Source: Lucinisca nassula
Taxonomy: Eukaryota > Mollusca > Bivalvia > Lucinida > Lucinidae
Direction: 5' to 3'
Length of the DNA: 64,000 bases
Assembly (NCBI GenBank): GCA_963580285.1
Contig: OY757011.1
Location: 2,074,501 to 2,138,500 of the forward strand
The notes beneath the pieces are model-generated. The model did no database searches. It saw only the letters and a program-made list of their open reading frames with translations, and was not told the DNA's origin. Of this stretch, positions 43,493 through 54,300 are shown piece after piece (positions within the stretch are counted from its first letter, which is position 1; every line of letters starts with the position of its first letter). The translations under genes and the position numbers were made by a program.

Positions 43493-43549
43493 TGCTGAAA
43501 AACTGTGAGCAGCTTTTGCATTTGCAAAAGATGCTCACATTTTTTCAGC
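43493..43549. repeat. Hairpin
   Basis: GCTGAAAAACTGTGAGCA ... TGCTCACATTTTTTCAGC with a CTTTTGCATTTGCAAAAG tip. Confidence 0.8.
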
Positions 43550-43692
43550 AAAACTATTATTATGTTCATCGTATTGAATGATCAAAGTTTTAACGATACA
43601 TTAGGTAATGACATCTTTAGTTTTGAACAACTGGTCCCTGATATGCAGTTTTTGCGGCAATTACACGAGAACCAGAAAGCATGCCTACATAT

Positions 43693-43929
43693 GAGCCCCG
43701 CCAAGCGAATTTGTGTCTTCGAGCATTCCGTCATGACAAATTTTAACTGCGCATGCCCAGTTATTCAGAGGGGCCAGGGATATGGCTTTCTGTCTGAAGG
43801 TTCCTCTTGATTCACTGCTTGCATGAGCGAGCAGCGAAGGTTCTGGCGAGACTGCGCGGATGCGCAGGCTCGCCTGAACCTTCGCTGCTCGCATAGGCGA
43901 TAAGTACCAAAATCGCTTGACGGGGCCCA
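43693..43929 (+). mobile_element. MITE-G copy, intact
   Basis: GAGCCCCGCCAAGCGAATTT ... AATCGCTTGACGGGGCCC. Inner palindrome CGAGCAGCGAAGGTTC / GAACCTTCGCTGCTCG. Confidence 0.85.
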
Positions 43930-44147
43930 TATAATGGCCACTGAACTAGAAAACTCGTGTTTCTTGTTTTTGTTTGAAAACAAAATCAGTTTGGCAGTTT
44001 TGCCCCAAAATGACAGTTTCTTATGTAATTGAGCTAAACAGACTGTAGCATTTGAAAGAGAACCACCAACAAGAAATCCTGTCTTTAAGCCTAAGCTTTA
44101 AAAAACATCACGAAAACAAGTCTATATAACTTTGACCCTTTGAACCA

Positions 44148-44322
44148 TCACTCATTTCGAACCGATCGTTAATCATATTCGGACGAAAACCAGAATAGCC
44201 GCAGAAAAAACACCTGACCCTCCGTTGCAGAACTTTGGGTCTCACATGTGACCCAAGCCAGGCTCGAATCTACAGCGGTGGGATAACTAATGATTTAGGA
44301 TCAGCGCCTATACTAATATTTG
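44148..44322 (-). mobile_element. SINE-B copy
   Basis: CACTCATTTCGAACCGATCGTTAATC ... ACCTGACCCTCCGTTGCAGAAC ... CCAGGCTCGAATC. Confidence 0.7.
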
Positions 44323-44390
44323 CAAACTTTAATGCCAAAGAAAGGAATTTTTTAAGCTGAAAAATAAGGTTTACCCCTGTAAACCCCAGT

Positions 44391-44664
44391 TTTACTATAT
44401 AAAAGTGGGGTTCAAGGGGGTCAAAATTATAAAGGCATGTCTTCGTGATGCATCCATGGGACCACGGAGGCCCGTTGTGATGTCAATAACTCGCCTTTTT
44501 CATAGGCGAGCTAAAAATGAAGGTAGTTTTACTATATAAAAGTGGGGTTCAAGGGGGTCAAAATTATATAGGCATGTTTTCGTGATGTATCCATGGGACC
44601 ACGGAGGCCCGTTGTGATGTCAATAACTCGCCTTTTTCATAGGCGAGCTAAAAATGAAGGTATC
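44391..44664 (+). repeat. 137-bp tandem duplication of a MITE-A end plus mini-hairpin
   Basis: TTTACTATATAAAAGTGGGG starts at 44391 and 44528. Each unit ends with AACTCGCCTTTTTCATAGGCGAGCTA. A full MITE-A starts right after it. Confidence 0.85.
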
Positions 44665-44941
44665 ATCACGAAACCCGCCTATATAAATTCGACCCCCTTG
44701 AACCCCACTTTTATATAGTAAAACTGGGGTTTATAGGGGTAAGCCTTATTTTTCATATTTCTACTCGTAAATATATATTGTGGGTACTCGTTAGAACCGC
44801 CTCAACGAGGCGGTTCTAACGAGTACCAACAATATATATTTTGAGCAGAAATAAGAAAAATATCTTAATTTTTTATCTTAAAATTTTCTTTTTTCGGCGA
44901 TAAAGTTCACAATGTATTTGTATAGGCGTGTTTTCGTTGTG
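44664..44941 (+). mobile_element. MITE-A copy
   Basis: CATCACGAAACCCGCC ... TTTTCGTTGTG. The centre is a perfect inverted repeat with tip GCCTCAACGAGGC. Confidence 0.85.
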
Positions 44942-45241
44942 TGCCCTTGTATACTACCGCCTCCTCTTTCTGTGTAAAATCGATGATTGTCTCACAGACT
45001 CGACAACGTACTGGATATCTTAAATGGGGTTTTCAGCGCAACAGAGTCCAAGACTTAGAGACAACTTATAACATCGTTAGCGTCCGTCAGTAATTTGCAA
45101 ACATATTTTCTGAAACACAGGAGCATGTTGCATTTGGAATAATCCAATTGCTGGACAAATGAAAGTTTGTTCGCAAGATTCATGTATATGATGGTCCGTG
45201 TCCATACACCGCGTTAACAAGTCTGTGTCATGAACACTCCT

Positions 45242-45508
45242 CACAATACGAAAACACGCCTATATAAATATATTGTAAACTTTTCCGCCGAAAAAAAAAG
45301 AAAATTTTTAAGCTGAAAAATTGTGATATTTTTCTTATTTCTGCTCAGAACATAGATTGCGGAAACTCGTTAGAACAGCCTCAACGTGTCGGTTCTAACG
45401 AGTTCCCACAATCTATGATTTTCATCAGAAATGGGAAAAATAATGTACATCCCTGTAAACCCCAGTTTTACAATATACAAGTGAGGTTCAAGGGGTGTTT
45501 TTGTGATG
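45242..45508 (+). mobile_element. MITE-A copy
   Basis: ACAATACGAAAACACGCC ... TTTTTGTGATG, arms in reverse order. The hairpin tip has changed (CAGCCTCAACGTGTCGG). Confidence 0.8.
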
Positions 45509-45553
45509 ACCCCCCCCCCCTCCTTATATGGAGAAAATTTCTCCTCCAAAACA

Positions 45554-46694
45554 TACGAGGGATGTTCGAAAAGAACTGCTTATTTTTATCTTGAGACTTC
45601 AAATTTCAAGTTAGCCCAAAAGTGCTCATTTCATGCCCTCGAAGTACTCCCCGTGGCTAGAAATGCAAAGTTTCCGCCGATGTATCCACTTCTTGAAGGC
45701 GTCAAGGTACGCTGATTTGGGCACAATAATAAGGTACTAATGAAGATCAAAGTGCCTGTCGGGACTGGTATTTCCGCCCAGCAAGGAATGATTTCAATTT
45801 CGGAAACTAAAATAAATCACACGGGGCAAGGTCTGGGGAATAAGGCAAAACAGTTACTTTTGCTTTCTTCAAAAACGCCGTAACTATTGCGGAGGTATGA
45901 GCGGTTGTATTGTCATGTAGAAGACGGACATGTTTAAAACCACTGGCCGGGCGTCATTTCTGATAAAACTTTTTTTTTTTTTTTCAGTTTCTTCAGTACT
46001 ACGTCTTTGTGGCACTTTCCGGTGATGCTTTTGCCCTTTTCCACCAGCACTTTTATTGCGACTCCTTCACCAGAGAAGCTTGCATACAAAACCTTTGTAC
46101 TCAAAAAACGTTTGGCAAATTATTGGGCGTTGGCTGTGTTTAGTGGCCCAGATCTTATTGCTAACCTTTCTGACTGGCTCATAATAATGAACCTAGGTTT
46201 CATCACCTGTGACGACATTAGCAAACTGCTTTTTGTCATATTTAGGAAACATTTGAAGCAGCTTTTTGGCCATTATAACCCGTGGCCTCTTTTGCTCGTC
46301 AGTCAACAGATGTGGCACCCATCTAGCAGAAATCTTTCTGACTTTCACATAGGTGAACCGTTGATGGTGATATGCCTAGCTTTCACGTATTATCATGAAC
46401 TGTAAATCTGGCATCTCCTTCAATGATTTCCTTTATTTTAGAAACGATTTCTTTTCGAGATGCAGATTATGGCTTACTTGATTTCGGTGCATTTTTGATG
46501 GACTCTACACCAGACTCAAATTCCTTTTCCAACCGCCGAACTGTGCCACAAGACACACAAGACGGTCCAAAAGCAGTAAAAATTTCATTCATCAGCTTCT
46601 CCAAATTGGTTTTGAGCAAGCTTTGATGTAAGCCCGTATTTCACCTTTTTAGTCGACGCTTCTACCAACCATTTTTACTGCAGTGGTCAATGAC
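45554..46694 (-). pseudogene. Mariner transposase pseudogene (second copy)
   Basis: Terminal repeat CGAGGGATGTTCGAAAAGAA at the 3' end of the gene (left), preceded by TA. In - sense: HTH region near 46420-46620; VVTGDET-stop (Trp codon became TAG) near 46205 with the first catalytic Asp; a HDN.(A/T)AH block near 45925; YSPDLAPCD near 45845. This is the D..D(34)D order. Frameshifts break the frame. The 5' terminal repeat is missing past 46694. Confidence 0.8.
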
Positions 46695-46696
46695 AA

Positions 46697-47110
46697 GGAA
46701 ATCCGTGATTTTACCCTGGGATAGAAATGTATGTTCTGACCCTGTTGTTCCGACCCCAAAATGAATATAAGCGCGCATTTGATAAATGCACTGGTTGATT
46801 ACGATCACGTATGCCCTGTCGTTAAGGCTGACGTCACAGCACGTTACGTGACGTCACTAAACATTCCTGCAATGTCAACACAATATGGCGGACGTTGGTA
46901 ACCGAAGTGACTGTAGCATTAAAAATCCCTGCTAAGAAATGGAAGGTATGCAAGAAAAAGAATCTAATATGGGTGTGAGGAGTGGATGGAAAAATCCATC
47001 CCTCGGGATCACTGTCCGGCATCACTCGGCAAGCCTCGTGATGCCGTACAGTGAGCCTCGGGACGGATTTTTCCATCCTCCCCTCACACCCATATAAGAT
47101 TCTTATCATA
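46697..47110 (+). mobile_element. Foldback element P, half copy
   Basis: GGAAATCCGTGATTTTACCC ... AATATGGCGGACG ... hairpin CGGCATCACTCGGCAAGCCTCGTGATGCCG ... CTCACACCCATATAAG. The uninterrupted relative of 25555-27995. Confidence 0.7.
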
Positions 47111-47222
47111 CTGCACGGATGTGTTATCGTAATATATGGAAACAACATCTGTTGGAAATGTTCTATGATCTTTATGATATTTTGGTATTGTACTCGGCAT
47201 CAAGTCTTCACTTTGTAGTAGA

Positions 47223-47385
47223 GTGAGTGAGTGTTTGAGTTTTATGTCCCACCAACAGCTAAGGTCATACGAAGACGGGACCTCGGTTTAAAGACTCATC
47301 CGAAAGTCTGGAGAAGCCCGGTATCGATCCTGCGACCCCTGGTTTACAAGGCGAGTGGCGTAACCACTGCACCAAGGAGTCTTCT
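47223..47385 (-). mobile_element. SINE-E with 13-bp TSD
   Basis: GTGAGTGTTTGAGTTTTATGTCCC ... GGTATCGATCCTGC ... CCAAGGAGTC. TSD ACTTTGTAGTAGA at 47210-47222 and 47386-47398. Confidence 0.9.
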
Positions 47386-47528
47386 ACTTTGTAGTAGAAA
47401 TATAAACATAAATTTATTCTTCACATTTTTGGGATCCATCTTGAAACCGTGTTATATTCAAAACTGTGTTATAATGACCATGTTATAATGAAGTAATGGT
47501 GTACTTCGTATTGCCCTGTTATCATACG

Positions 47529-47536
47529 GCTTAGTG

Positions 47537-47574
<38 letters not shown>
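47529..47574 (+). repeat. (AATC)n microsatellite
   Basis: About eleven uninterrupted AATC units. Confidence 0.95.
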
Positions 47575-47575
<1 letters not shown>

Positions 47576-47717
47576 GTCACACAATCTATAGAAATGAGTG
47601 CGTTTTTTTAGGTGCCTTGTACGTTCCGAAACATTGTACTAGGTACCCGTTACGTTTCCCTATGATACAGTACGTATTATTAGGGATTGTTAGGTGCTGT
47701 CCGGGATGGACAATTAC

Positions 47718-47925
47718 AGTAAACCTATATTAAGACCACCTTTGTGACTGTTCAAAAGTGGTCTTTAAGACCACTTTTGAACAGTCCAAAAGGTGGTCTC
47801 TTATTAGGAAGCACTGGGTATAGAAATCACAAGGAAAGGATAACTGAAATCTTCTCAATAATTTTTTAAAGCAGATTTTGTCTAAATTTTAGGCGGTCTT
47901 AATAGCGGAATTTTACTGTACATGG
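47718..47925. mobile_element. MITE-H copy
   Basis: ACAGTAAACCTATATTAAGACC at left, GCGGTCTTAATAGCGG and AATTTTACTGTAC at right. Inner palindrome CAAAAGTGGTCTTTAAGACCACTTTTG. Confidence 0.75.
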
Positions 47926-48267
47926 TCGAAAATACCCGACAAAATAAGTTATTAAGCCACAGTCTCACTGTCACGTATTGACTACGTTTTTTAAACGAAG
48001 CAAAACGGCAATATACGTTGTAAAACGTACTGAAAACGTATTACATAACGCTACTGATCATATGACGTCGCGTCTGAGAGTGTAATAACGTCGTGTAATA
48101 AATTTCGTAATCCACTAATAGATTAAATATGCAAATTAGTTAGAAACGCCCTTTAACGTCACATGTACGACACCATTAACAACGTCGCGTTTACTAATGA
48201 CGGAATATTGACTTTTTTTGTTAACGAATCGTGAATAAAATGCGTTTTAATGTCATATGATATATAG
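47926..48267. other. Unassigned; rich in ACG motifs
   Basis: Many TAACG, ACGTT and GACGTC words. No gene or repeat recognised. Confidence 0.35.
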
Positions 48268-48412
48268 AGTCTTGTATTCGTGCTCATGCATTATTGAATT
48301 TATTAAACGAGTTGAGGAAAAGGGATAAAACGCTCAGCAAAGCCTCGAATTTAATCCCTTTTCCCCAACTCGTTTAATAAATTCAATAATACATGAACAC
48401 TCATGCAAGATC
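48268..48412. mobile_element. Foldback MITE
   Basis: Long inverted pair: TTATTGAATTTATTAAACGAG ... CTCGTTTAATAAATTCAATAA, plus flanking AGTCTTG..CATG / CATG..CAAGATC. The tip is AAACGCTCAGCAAAGCC. Confidence 0.8.
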
Positions 48413-48507
48413 CTTTATTAATGGCTGCATACGTGATCCAGCTACCATCAGGTTAACAAATCCGTGTAATGAACAGCCCTCTAGACCCCACTTTACTTAG
48501 AGAAAAC

Positions 48508-48795
48508 CATCACGAAAACACGCCTATATAATTTTGAACCCCTTGAACCCCACTTTTATATTGTAAAACTGGGGTTTCCGGGGGTATACATTTGTACCTT
48601 ATTTTTCTTATTTCTGCTCTAAAATATAGATTGTGGGTACCCGTTAGAACCGCCTCGATGAGGCGGTTCAAACGAGTGCCCACAATCTATATTTTGAGCA
48701 GAAATAAGAAAAATTTCACAATTTTTCATCTTAAAATTTTCATTTTTTCGGCGATAAAGGTGACAATGTAATTGTATAGGCGTGTTTGTGTAATG
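48508..48795 (+). mobile_element. MITE-A inserted in a MITE-B arm
   Basis: CATCACGAAAACACGCC ... TTTGTGTAATG. Flanks TAGAGAAAAC and TTGGGGTTTC rebuild the MITE-B phrase AGAAAACTGGGGTTT with at most one extra T. Confidence 0.85.
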
Positions 48796-48817
48796 TTGGG
48801 GTTTCAGGGATATACAG

Positions 48818-48890
48818 TGAAATTCCTATATTAAGATCACCTTTGGGACTGTTCAAACAAAAGTGGTCTTAAAGACCACTTTTGAACACT
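48818..48890. mobile_element. MITE-H fragment
   Basis: CAGTGAAATTCCTATATTAAG ... AAGTGGTCTTAAAGACCACTT. Confidence 0.7.
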
Positions 48891-48982
48891 CTCAAACGGT
48901 GCATCCTGACCAAAGGATATTGTGTGCAGAAAGCACGAAAACAGAGTGGCTGCACATTTCTTAATCAGGTTTTTCTGCTGAA

Positions 48983-49832
48983 AACCAGTCTGAAATCATT
49001 GAAGCTTTTAGCTCTACTTCTAGATATTCGGATGAGTTATTAAATATTGATAATACCTATTTCGATGGTTTGATCCGTCAAATTTATCCCGCAGAACTTC
49101 AGTTAAATAAAGCAAATTCTTCTGATACCGAGGCCCCGTTTTTGGATTTACATCTATCTATTGTAGATGGGTTTGTTTCTTGCAAAATTTATGATAAACG
49201 CGATGATTTTGATTTTGACATTGAAAAAGTTCCTTTTTTTGGATGGTGATGTTTCTCGTGCGCTATCCTATGGCGTTTAAATTTCGCAATTAATTCGATT
49301 TGCCAGAGTGTGTACTCATGTAACTGATTTAAACACTCGTAATAAATTGTTAGCGGCTAAACGTCTTAATCAGGGTTATCGGTACCATAAACTACGCCTT
49401 TTCAAAATTTTATAGATGTCTTTCGGATTTAATTTCATAATTCAGTACTGGACTTAAATCTCTTCTGCAACAAGGACTATCGGAACCCGATATTTATGGT
49501 GACTTAGTATATAAATTCAGAAAAATATATAACCGCAATGACTTCAGCACCCAATTTCGTAAAATCATTCTTCGATATAAAAAGATTGGGGACAACATAA
49601 ATGTTATACGACAGAATGCATGCATGGTAGTAAACCCAATCACGGTTGACAACTTTGCTTACTTCTTTAATTGCACGCCGGTGGGTCAGGCCTCAGATTC
49701 TATGACGGTTCCAGCGAAAAGGCTTATGTTGGTTGGAACCTGATGCTCCGTCTCTGGTTGGGCCCATCGGAGTCTAACTGTTGGTTTTCTTTTGCTCCAG
49801 CGTTTCAGTGGATTCTTGCTGTCGAGTCCTCA
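48983..49832 (+). pseudogene. Naiad copy 2: RT C-terminus and 3' UTR with SECIS
   Basis: 5'-truncated Penelope-like (Naiad) reverse transcriptase. It begins NQSEIIEAFSSTSRY at the catalytic motif, where YLDDLL has become YSDELL. It continues SSDTEAPFLDLHLSI and VDGFVSCKIYDKRD, then a frameshift near 49235, the thumb region, and a TAA at 49598-49600. The 3' UTR continues to about 49832 with the SECIS hairpin about 100 nt after the stop. It is dead as a gene, but its UTR hairpin is the best preserved in the window. Confidence 0.85.
49690..49765 (+). promoter_or_regulatory. SECIS-like element (Naiad copy 2)
   Basis: AUGA at 49702-49705 and UGAU at 49741-49744 flank a 9-bp helix: 49707-49715 GGTTCCAGC pairs with 49732-49740 GTTGGAACC, one G-U. 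The apical loop starts with AAAA (49717-49720), 11 nt after AUGA, the spacing of eukaryotic SECIS elements. A weaker lower helix may form (CAGA 49694-49697 region with TCTG near 49752). Confidence 0.75.
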
Positions 49833-50324
49833 CAAAATCTAGAGCTTGGCCTGCATCTGTATTACTTAATTGACATCGTTTGTAAAAACGAATCCATTAC
49901 ATAAATAGGTCCATTTAGAGCGTACCACTGTAAGCCAGACATAATAAAGAAAAAACAAATGTATCAAAGGTGTACAGTATTGTTTCTACTTTTTGCTAAA
50001 ATGAAGATTTAGGTACTTTATGGTTGATGGTGCCTATTAATGACCATTAACAATCTATGTTTGGAACATAATAAAATATAAAAAAAACTCTTAGGTCTGT
50101 TATTTTACTGCCCAGGCGAGGGTGTTTTTTCCGATGTTACTCAAAATGACATGAGATTTTCACATCTAGAAATATATTGCATAGTGTTTTGACAATAGGC
50201 GAAAGAAAACTGCATCAGTCTGTCTATTCATGCCTAAATTGAAGTTTCTGGTATCAAATAACTAAGTCAGTCTAGCAATATGCAGGAGTGTTTATAAGAT
50301 TTCAGTGTTGTTGAATTTGACCTG
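49833..50324. other. Unassigned sequence
   Basis: A MITE-B-like scrap (TGACCATTAACAATCTATG) at about 50040. Otherwise nothing. Confidence 0.35.
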
Positions 50325-50330
50325 TCAATA

Positions 50331-50603
50331 CATAACATACCCGTGCGACATAGTGCATTTTCCACATCTCCAAAATGTCTTCTTTTCTGATGAAAATCTG
50401 TGATATTTTTGTTAATTTTACTTCAAACATAGGTTGTGGGTGCTCGTTAGAACCGCCTCATTGAGGCGGTTCTAACGACTACCCACAACCTATGTCTATG
50501 AGCAGAAATAAGGGAAATAATGTATACCCCCCTAAACCCCAGTTTTCTCTATATAAAGTAGGGTGTAAGGGGGTGTTCATTTCACGGACCTGTTAACGTG
50601 ATG
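50331..50603 (+). mobile_element. MITE-B copy, near-perfect centre
   Basis: ACATACCCGTGCGACATAGTGC ... TTCACGGACCTGTTAACGTGATG. Centre GTGCTCGTTAGAACCGCCTCATTGAGG and its complement. Confidence 0.85.
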
Positions 50604-50765
50604 TCAATACATAGCAACGTAATTATCATTCAGATGTCTCTGAGACGACGAGGGTAATACATGTATGTCGATGAAGTTGCACGACTACGACATAAGGAAA
50701 GCACGTCCCATTACGTTCATCACGGGAACAAGTCCGTGAAATGAACACCCCTAAACATTAAACAT

Positions 50766-50960
50766 TAACAGCGGAAAGCGAAAATGACAGTTACTTTCCC
50801 ACAAAATGGCCAGTTGGCTATCCAAAAACAAAATAATATAAGCGATACACACGCTCAAAGACAAGCCATAACAAAAATAAACCGCGACAGAAGAACCGCC
50901 TTGGAACGGTCAGTAAAACGAATTCCACTGGGGGTTGGGGGGCACAATTCTCGCCGTTCA
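50766..50960 (-). repeat. Naiad 3'-UTR fragment
   Basis: AGCGGAAAGC ... CAGTTACTTTCCCACAAAATGG ... GAAGAACCGCCTTGGAACGGTC. Confidence 0.75.
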
Positions 50961-51354
50961 GGCCCATTTTACAATCTACACTCAGAGACAATCAACCCAC
51001 CGGTACTTGCAGTGCTTTGATTTTTTTTCTGATAAAAATGGTGTTAGTTTTCTTAATTCTGTATCAGACATAGATTGTGGGACCTTACTGAAACAATTTT
51101 AAAGATTTACCGGGGTCTGCGTTTTCATCAAACATTGGTAAACTAATGAAAATATTTGTTAGCGCACTTTTCACTATATAAAGCGGGGATTCAAGGTACG
51201 CATTACATGAACGCCTACTTGCTAACGCTTGAGATCATATTGTTATCAACACTTTACGCGTACGTGAAATGAAAAGTCTTAAAAGGCAATCCATACATAG
51301 TTTAAAGTAGTTTATAGGGCATTCATATGTAAAAAATTACATATCATATTTTTT

Positions 51355-51480
51355 TATTCTTATACATATACCTGTACATGTACTGCGCGTACTCGTTGGA
51401 ACTTACTCAATAAAGTGGTTCGAATGACCGCCAACAATATGCGTTTAGGACATAAATAAGAAGTATATCAATCAATTGTA
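51355..51480. repeat. Decayed MITE-B
   Basis: GCGTACTCGTTGGAACTTACTCAATAAAGTGGTTCGAATGACC, and ATAAATAAGAAGTATATC on the right. Confidence 0.5.
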
Positions 51481-51486
51481 TCATGA

Positions 51487-51761
51487 CATTACGACAACAC
51501 GCCTATACACATTACATTGTAAATTTTATCCCCAGAAAAAATAACATGAAAAAATGTGATATTTTTTTTTTATCTCTGCTCAATATATAGATTGTGGGTA
51601 CCCGTTAGAACCGCCTCATCGAGGCGGTTCTAACGAGTACCCACAATCTATATTTTAGAGCAGAAATAAGAAAAATACGTTTTACCCCTGTAAACCCCAG
51701 TTTTACTGTATAAAAGTGGGGTTCAAGGGGGTCAAAATTATATAGGTGTGTCTTCGTCATG
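51487..51761 (+). mobile_element. MITE-A copy, near-perfect centre
   Basis: CATTACGACAACACGCC ... TCTTCGTCATG. Centre GTTAGAACCGCCTCATCGAGG and exact complement. Confidence 0.85.
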
Positions 51762-51814
51762 AACTACGTTTTTCCTTTTAAGTTGTCAAGTGGTCATTTT
51801 CAATAACTTGCTTT

Positions 51815-52245
51815 TGAAAAATAGAAGTGAAGAAAATGGTTAGGAATCGATACAATTAACCCACAGCTACCATCAGAGACAACAAAGGGAAAGAAGCACA
51901 CACACGAAACAACAACGGAAAGCCAAAAGGCCAGTTGGCTATCCAAAACAAAATAATATAAGCGATACACACACTCAAATACAAACCATAACAAAAATAA
52001 ACCGCGACAGAAGAACCGCTTTGGAACGGTGAGTGAAACGAATTCCACTGAGGGGCTTAAATCGATTTTACGTGGCCACAACCCTCGCCCTTACTTCCGT
52101 CGCGATTGAGACAAATAATTTCTTCCGTCCGCATGAAGGCCTCATAACACATCAGTTCAACATGTCCGTGAACTCAAAAATCAAACAATCACAGAGATGA
52201 AACAGCGGTGAGGACTCGACAGCAAGAAGCCACTGAAATGAGACC
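51815..52245 (-). repeat. Naiad 3'-UTR fragment
   Basis: Tail AATAGAAGTGAAG at left, then AAACAACAACGG, AGAACCGCTTTGG, TTTTACGTGGCCACAACC and GAGGACTCGACAGCAAG. It stops before the SECIS block. Confidence 0.8.
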
Positions 52246-52449
52246 AGTCCTTGGGTACACGGCCATATATAGAAAGAGAATAGAATGACTTAAAACGAAC
52301 ATCCCTGCGTACCTCATTCAATACGAGGCTCACCGCATATCAATCAGTACTCGTACCTTTATTTCGTAGAAGAAAATAAACACACAAAAATTATGCCACA
52401 TGGCCTTGTGTCATTCTTAACTCTCAGTAGTTCGAAGTACACCTATTTA

Positions 52450-52558
52450 TAGCCCTCGCCCATCGGGGCTTGAAGAAATAGATGGGCTGAATGATGCTTC
52501 CACGCAGAGCTGAAATCGACCCGCACAAGAGTACTGGTACACCGCTTAAAGGATCTAA
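52450..52558 (+). mobile_element. SINE-C fragment
   Basis: GCCCATCGGGGCTTGAAGAAATAG ... GATGCTTCCACGCAGAGCTG ... CCGCTTAAAGGATC. It abuts the Naiad 3' end. Confidence 0.7.
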
Positions 52559-53694
52559 AAATAGAAGTGGAGGCAATGATCAGGAATCTTAACAATTAAC
52601 CCACAGCTCAGAGACAGCAAAGGGAAAGAAACACAAACATAAAACAAGAGACCCTAATGGAAACATCAATAGCGGAAAGCCAAAAGGCCAGTTACTTTCC
52701 CACAAAATGACCAGTAGGCTATCCAAAATAAAACAAAATTCAGCGACACAAACACCCAAAGACAAACCACAACAAAAATAAACCGCGACAGAAGAACCGC
52801 CTTGGAACGGTCAGCGGAAACGAATTCCACTGGGGGGCTTAAATCGATTTTACGTGGCCACAATCCTCGCCCTTACTTCCGTTGCGATTTAAACAAATTA
52901 TTTGTTCAGTCCGCATGAAGGCCTCCCAACTCATCATTGCAACATCTCCGTGAACATAAATGATCAAACAACCACAGAGATGAAACAACGGTGAGGACTC
53001 GACAGCAAGAAAACACTGAAATGCTGGAGCAAAAGAAAACCAACAGTTAGACTGCGATAGGCTCGACCAGAGACAGAGCATCAGGCACCAACTAACATTA
53101 CATTGAATTAGATCTCTCTAATTCTCAATAAGCCTTTACGCTGGAACCGTCATAGAATCTGAGGCCTGACCCACCGGCGTGCAATTAAAGTGGAAAGCAA
53201 AGTTGTCAACCGTGATTGGGTTAACTACCATGCATGCAGTCTGTCGTATAACATTTATGTTGTACCCAATCTTTTTATATCGAAGATGATTTTACGAAAT
53301 TGGGTGCTGAAGTCATTGGGGTTATATATTTTTCTGAATTTATATACCAAGTCACCATAAAATTCGGGTTCCGATAGACCTTGTTGCAGAAGAGATTTAA
53401 GTCCAATATTGAATTTTGAAATTAAATCAGAATGACGCCCATAAAATTGTGAAAAGGCCTTGCGTAGTTTATGGTACCGATAACCCTGATTAAGAAGTTT
53501 AGCCGCTAACAATTTATTACGAGTGTTGAAGTAAGTTACATGACTACACACTCTGGCAAATCGAATTAACTGCGAAATATAAACGCCATAGGATGGCGCA
53601 CGAGGAACATCACCATCCAAAAAAGGAAAATTTACAATCTCAGAATCTAAACTATCGCGTTTATCATAAATTTTGCACTAAACAAACCCATGTA
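52559..53694 (-). mobile_element. Naiad copy 3: RT C-terminus and complete 3' UTR
   Basis: A 5'-truncated Penelope-like element. In - sense the open frame enters at about 53694 (FVxCKIYDKRD) and runs through FPFLDGDVPRAPSYGVYISQ, FARVCSHVTYFNTRNKLLAAK, and the thumb region (YRYHKLRKAFSQFYGRHSDL) to a TAA at 53255-53257. The coding part (residues from 53620) is intact. The 3' UTR of about 700 nt has a SECIS-like hairpin at 53080-53153, then the tail that recurs as solo fragments across the window. The 5' junction is with a SINE-C. Confidence 0.85.
53070..53165 (-). promoter_or_regulatory. SECIS-like element (Naiad copy 3)
   Basis: In - sense AUGA is 53153-53150 and UGAU 53083-53080. It is homologous to the hairpin at 49702-49744 but has one U-U mismatch in the helix and an extra ~30-nt hairpin (GAATTAGAGAGATCTAATTC) in the apical loop. 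The AAA at the loop start is kept. About 100 nt 3' of the TAA. Confidence 0.65.
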
Positions 53695-53880
53695 CAAGCC
53701 TGCCCAAAACCGTCCATGCTTATAAACCCTATTGGTTTCATTGGGCGACAGGGCTTGAGATGTCATTTCATCTCAATTTCGGGTTAAAGTCACACAAATT
53801 GGAAGCAACGTCTCTAAAATGACCTTTACAGTGTTTACGGGACGTTAAACCTCAACAAACAAACAAACAACACACAAACA
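53695..53880 (+). mobile_element. SINE-C copy
   Basis: AAGCCTGCCCAAAACCGTCC, CCCTATTGGTTTCATTGGGCG, tail ACGTTAAACCTCAACAAAC. Confidence 0.75.
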
Positions 53881-53908
53881 CACTACGCATATTTCGAACA
53901 CATTTTTA

Positions 53909-54300
53909 GAGCTAGTCTGAAGACCACTGTTCATATTCCTATCCAGGCCACAAATGACAAATCTCTTCTATTATCATCTTGGTACTAATTGATTGCACTC
54001 TCCTAATCTCTTATTACATAACTATTACTCCCAGTTATCTTTGATCTGGTCAGAAAGTATCTTGGCAGCTGAAGTTACATAATTTAACATATTTTATGTC
54101 TGTGAATATTACTGATAAGCCCAGCAGACAGTTAACAGGTGTTCCAGTGTTGCAACAGAAATCTTCTGATCATGGTCTGCACAACTAATTTTTTGGACCT
54201 CAAAAATATATTCTACCAATCAGAAGTGACAATAATAATACTAATGTGATACTAGAACCAATATATTGTGTATAAACCACAATTAAATAAATTGCCATTT
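53909..54300 (+). repeat. 392-bp direct repeat, left copy
   Basis: About three differences from 62463-62854. Starts GAGCTAGTCTGAAGACC, ends AAATAAATTGCCATTT. No TG...CA ends and no flanking TSD, so an LTR identity is not supported. Confidence 0.85.
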
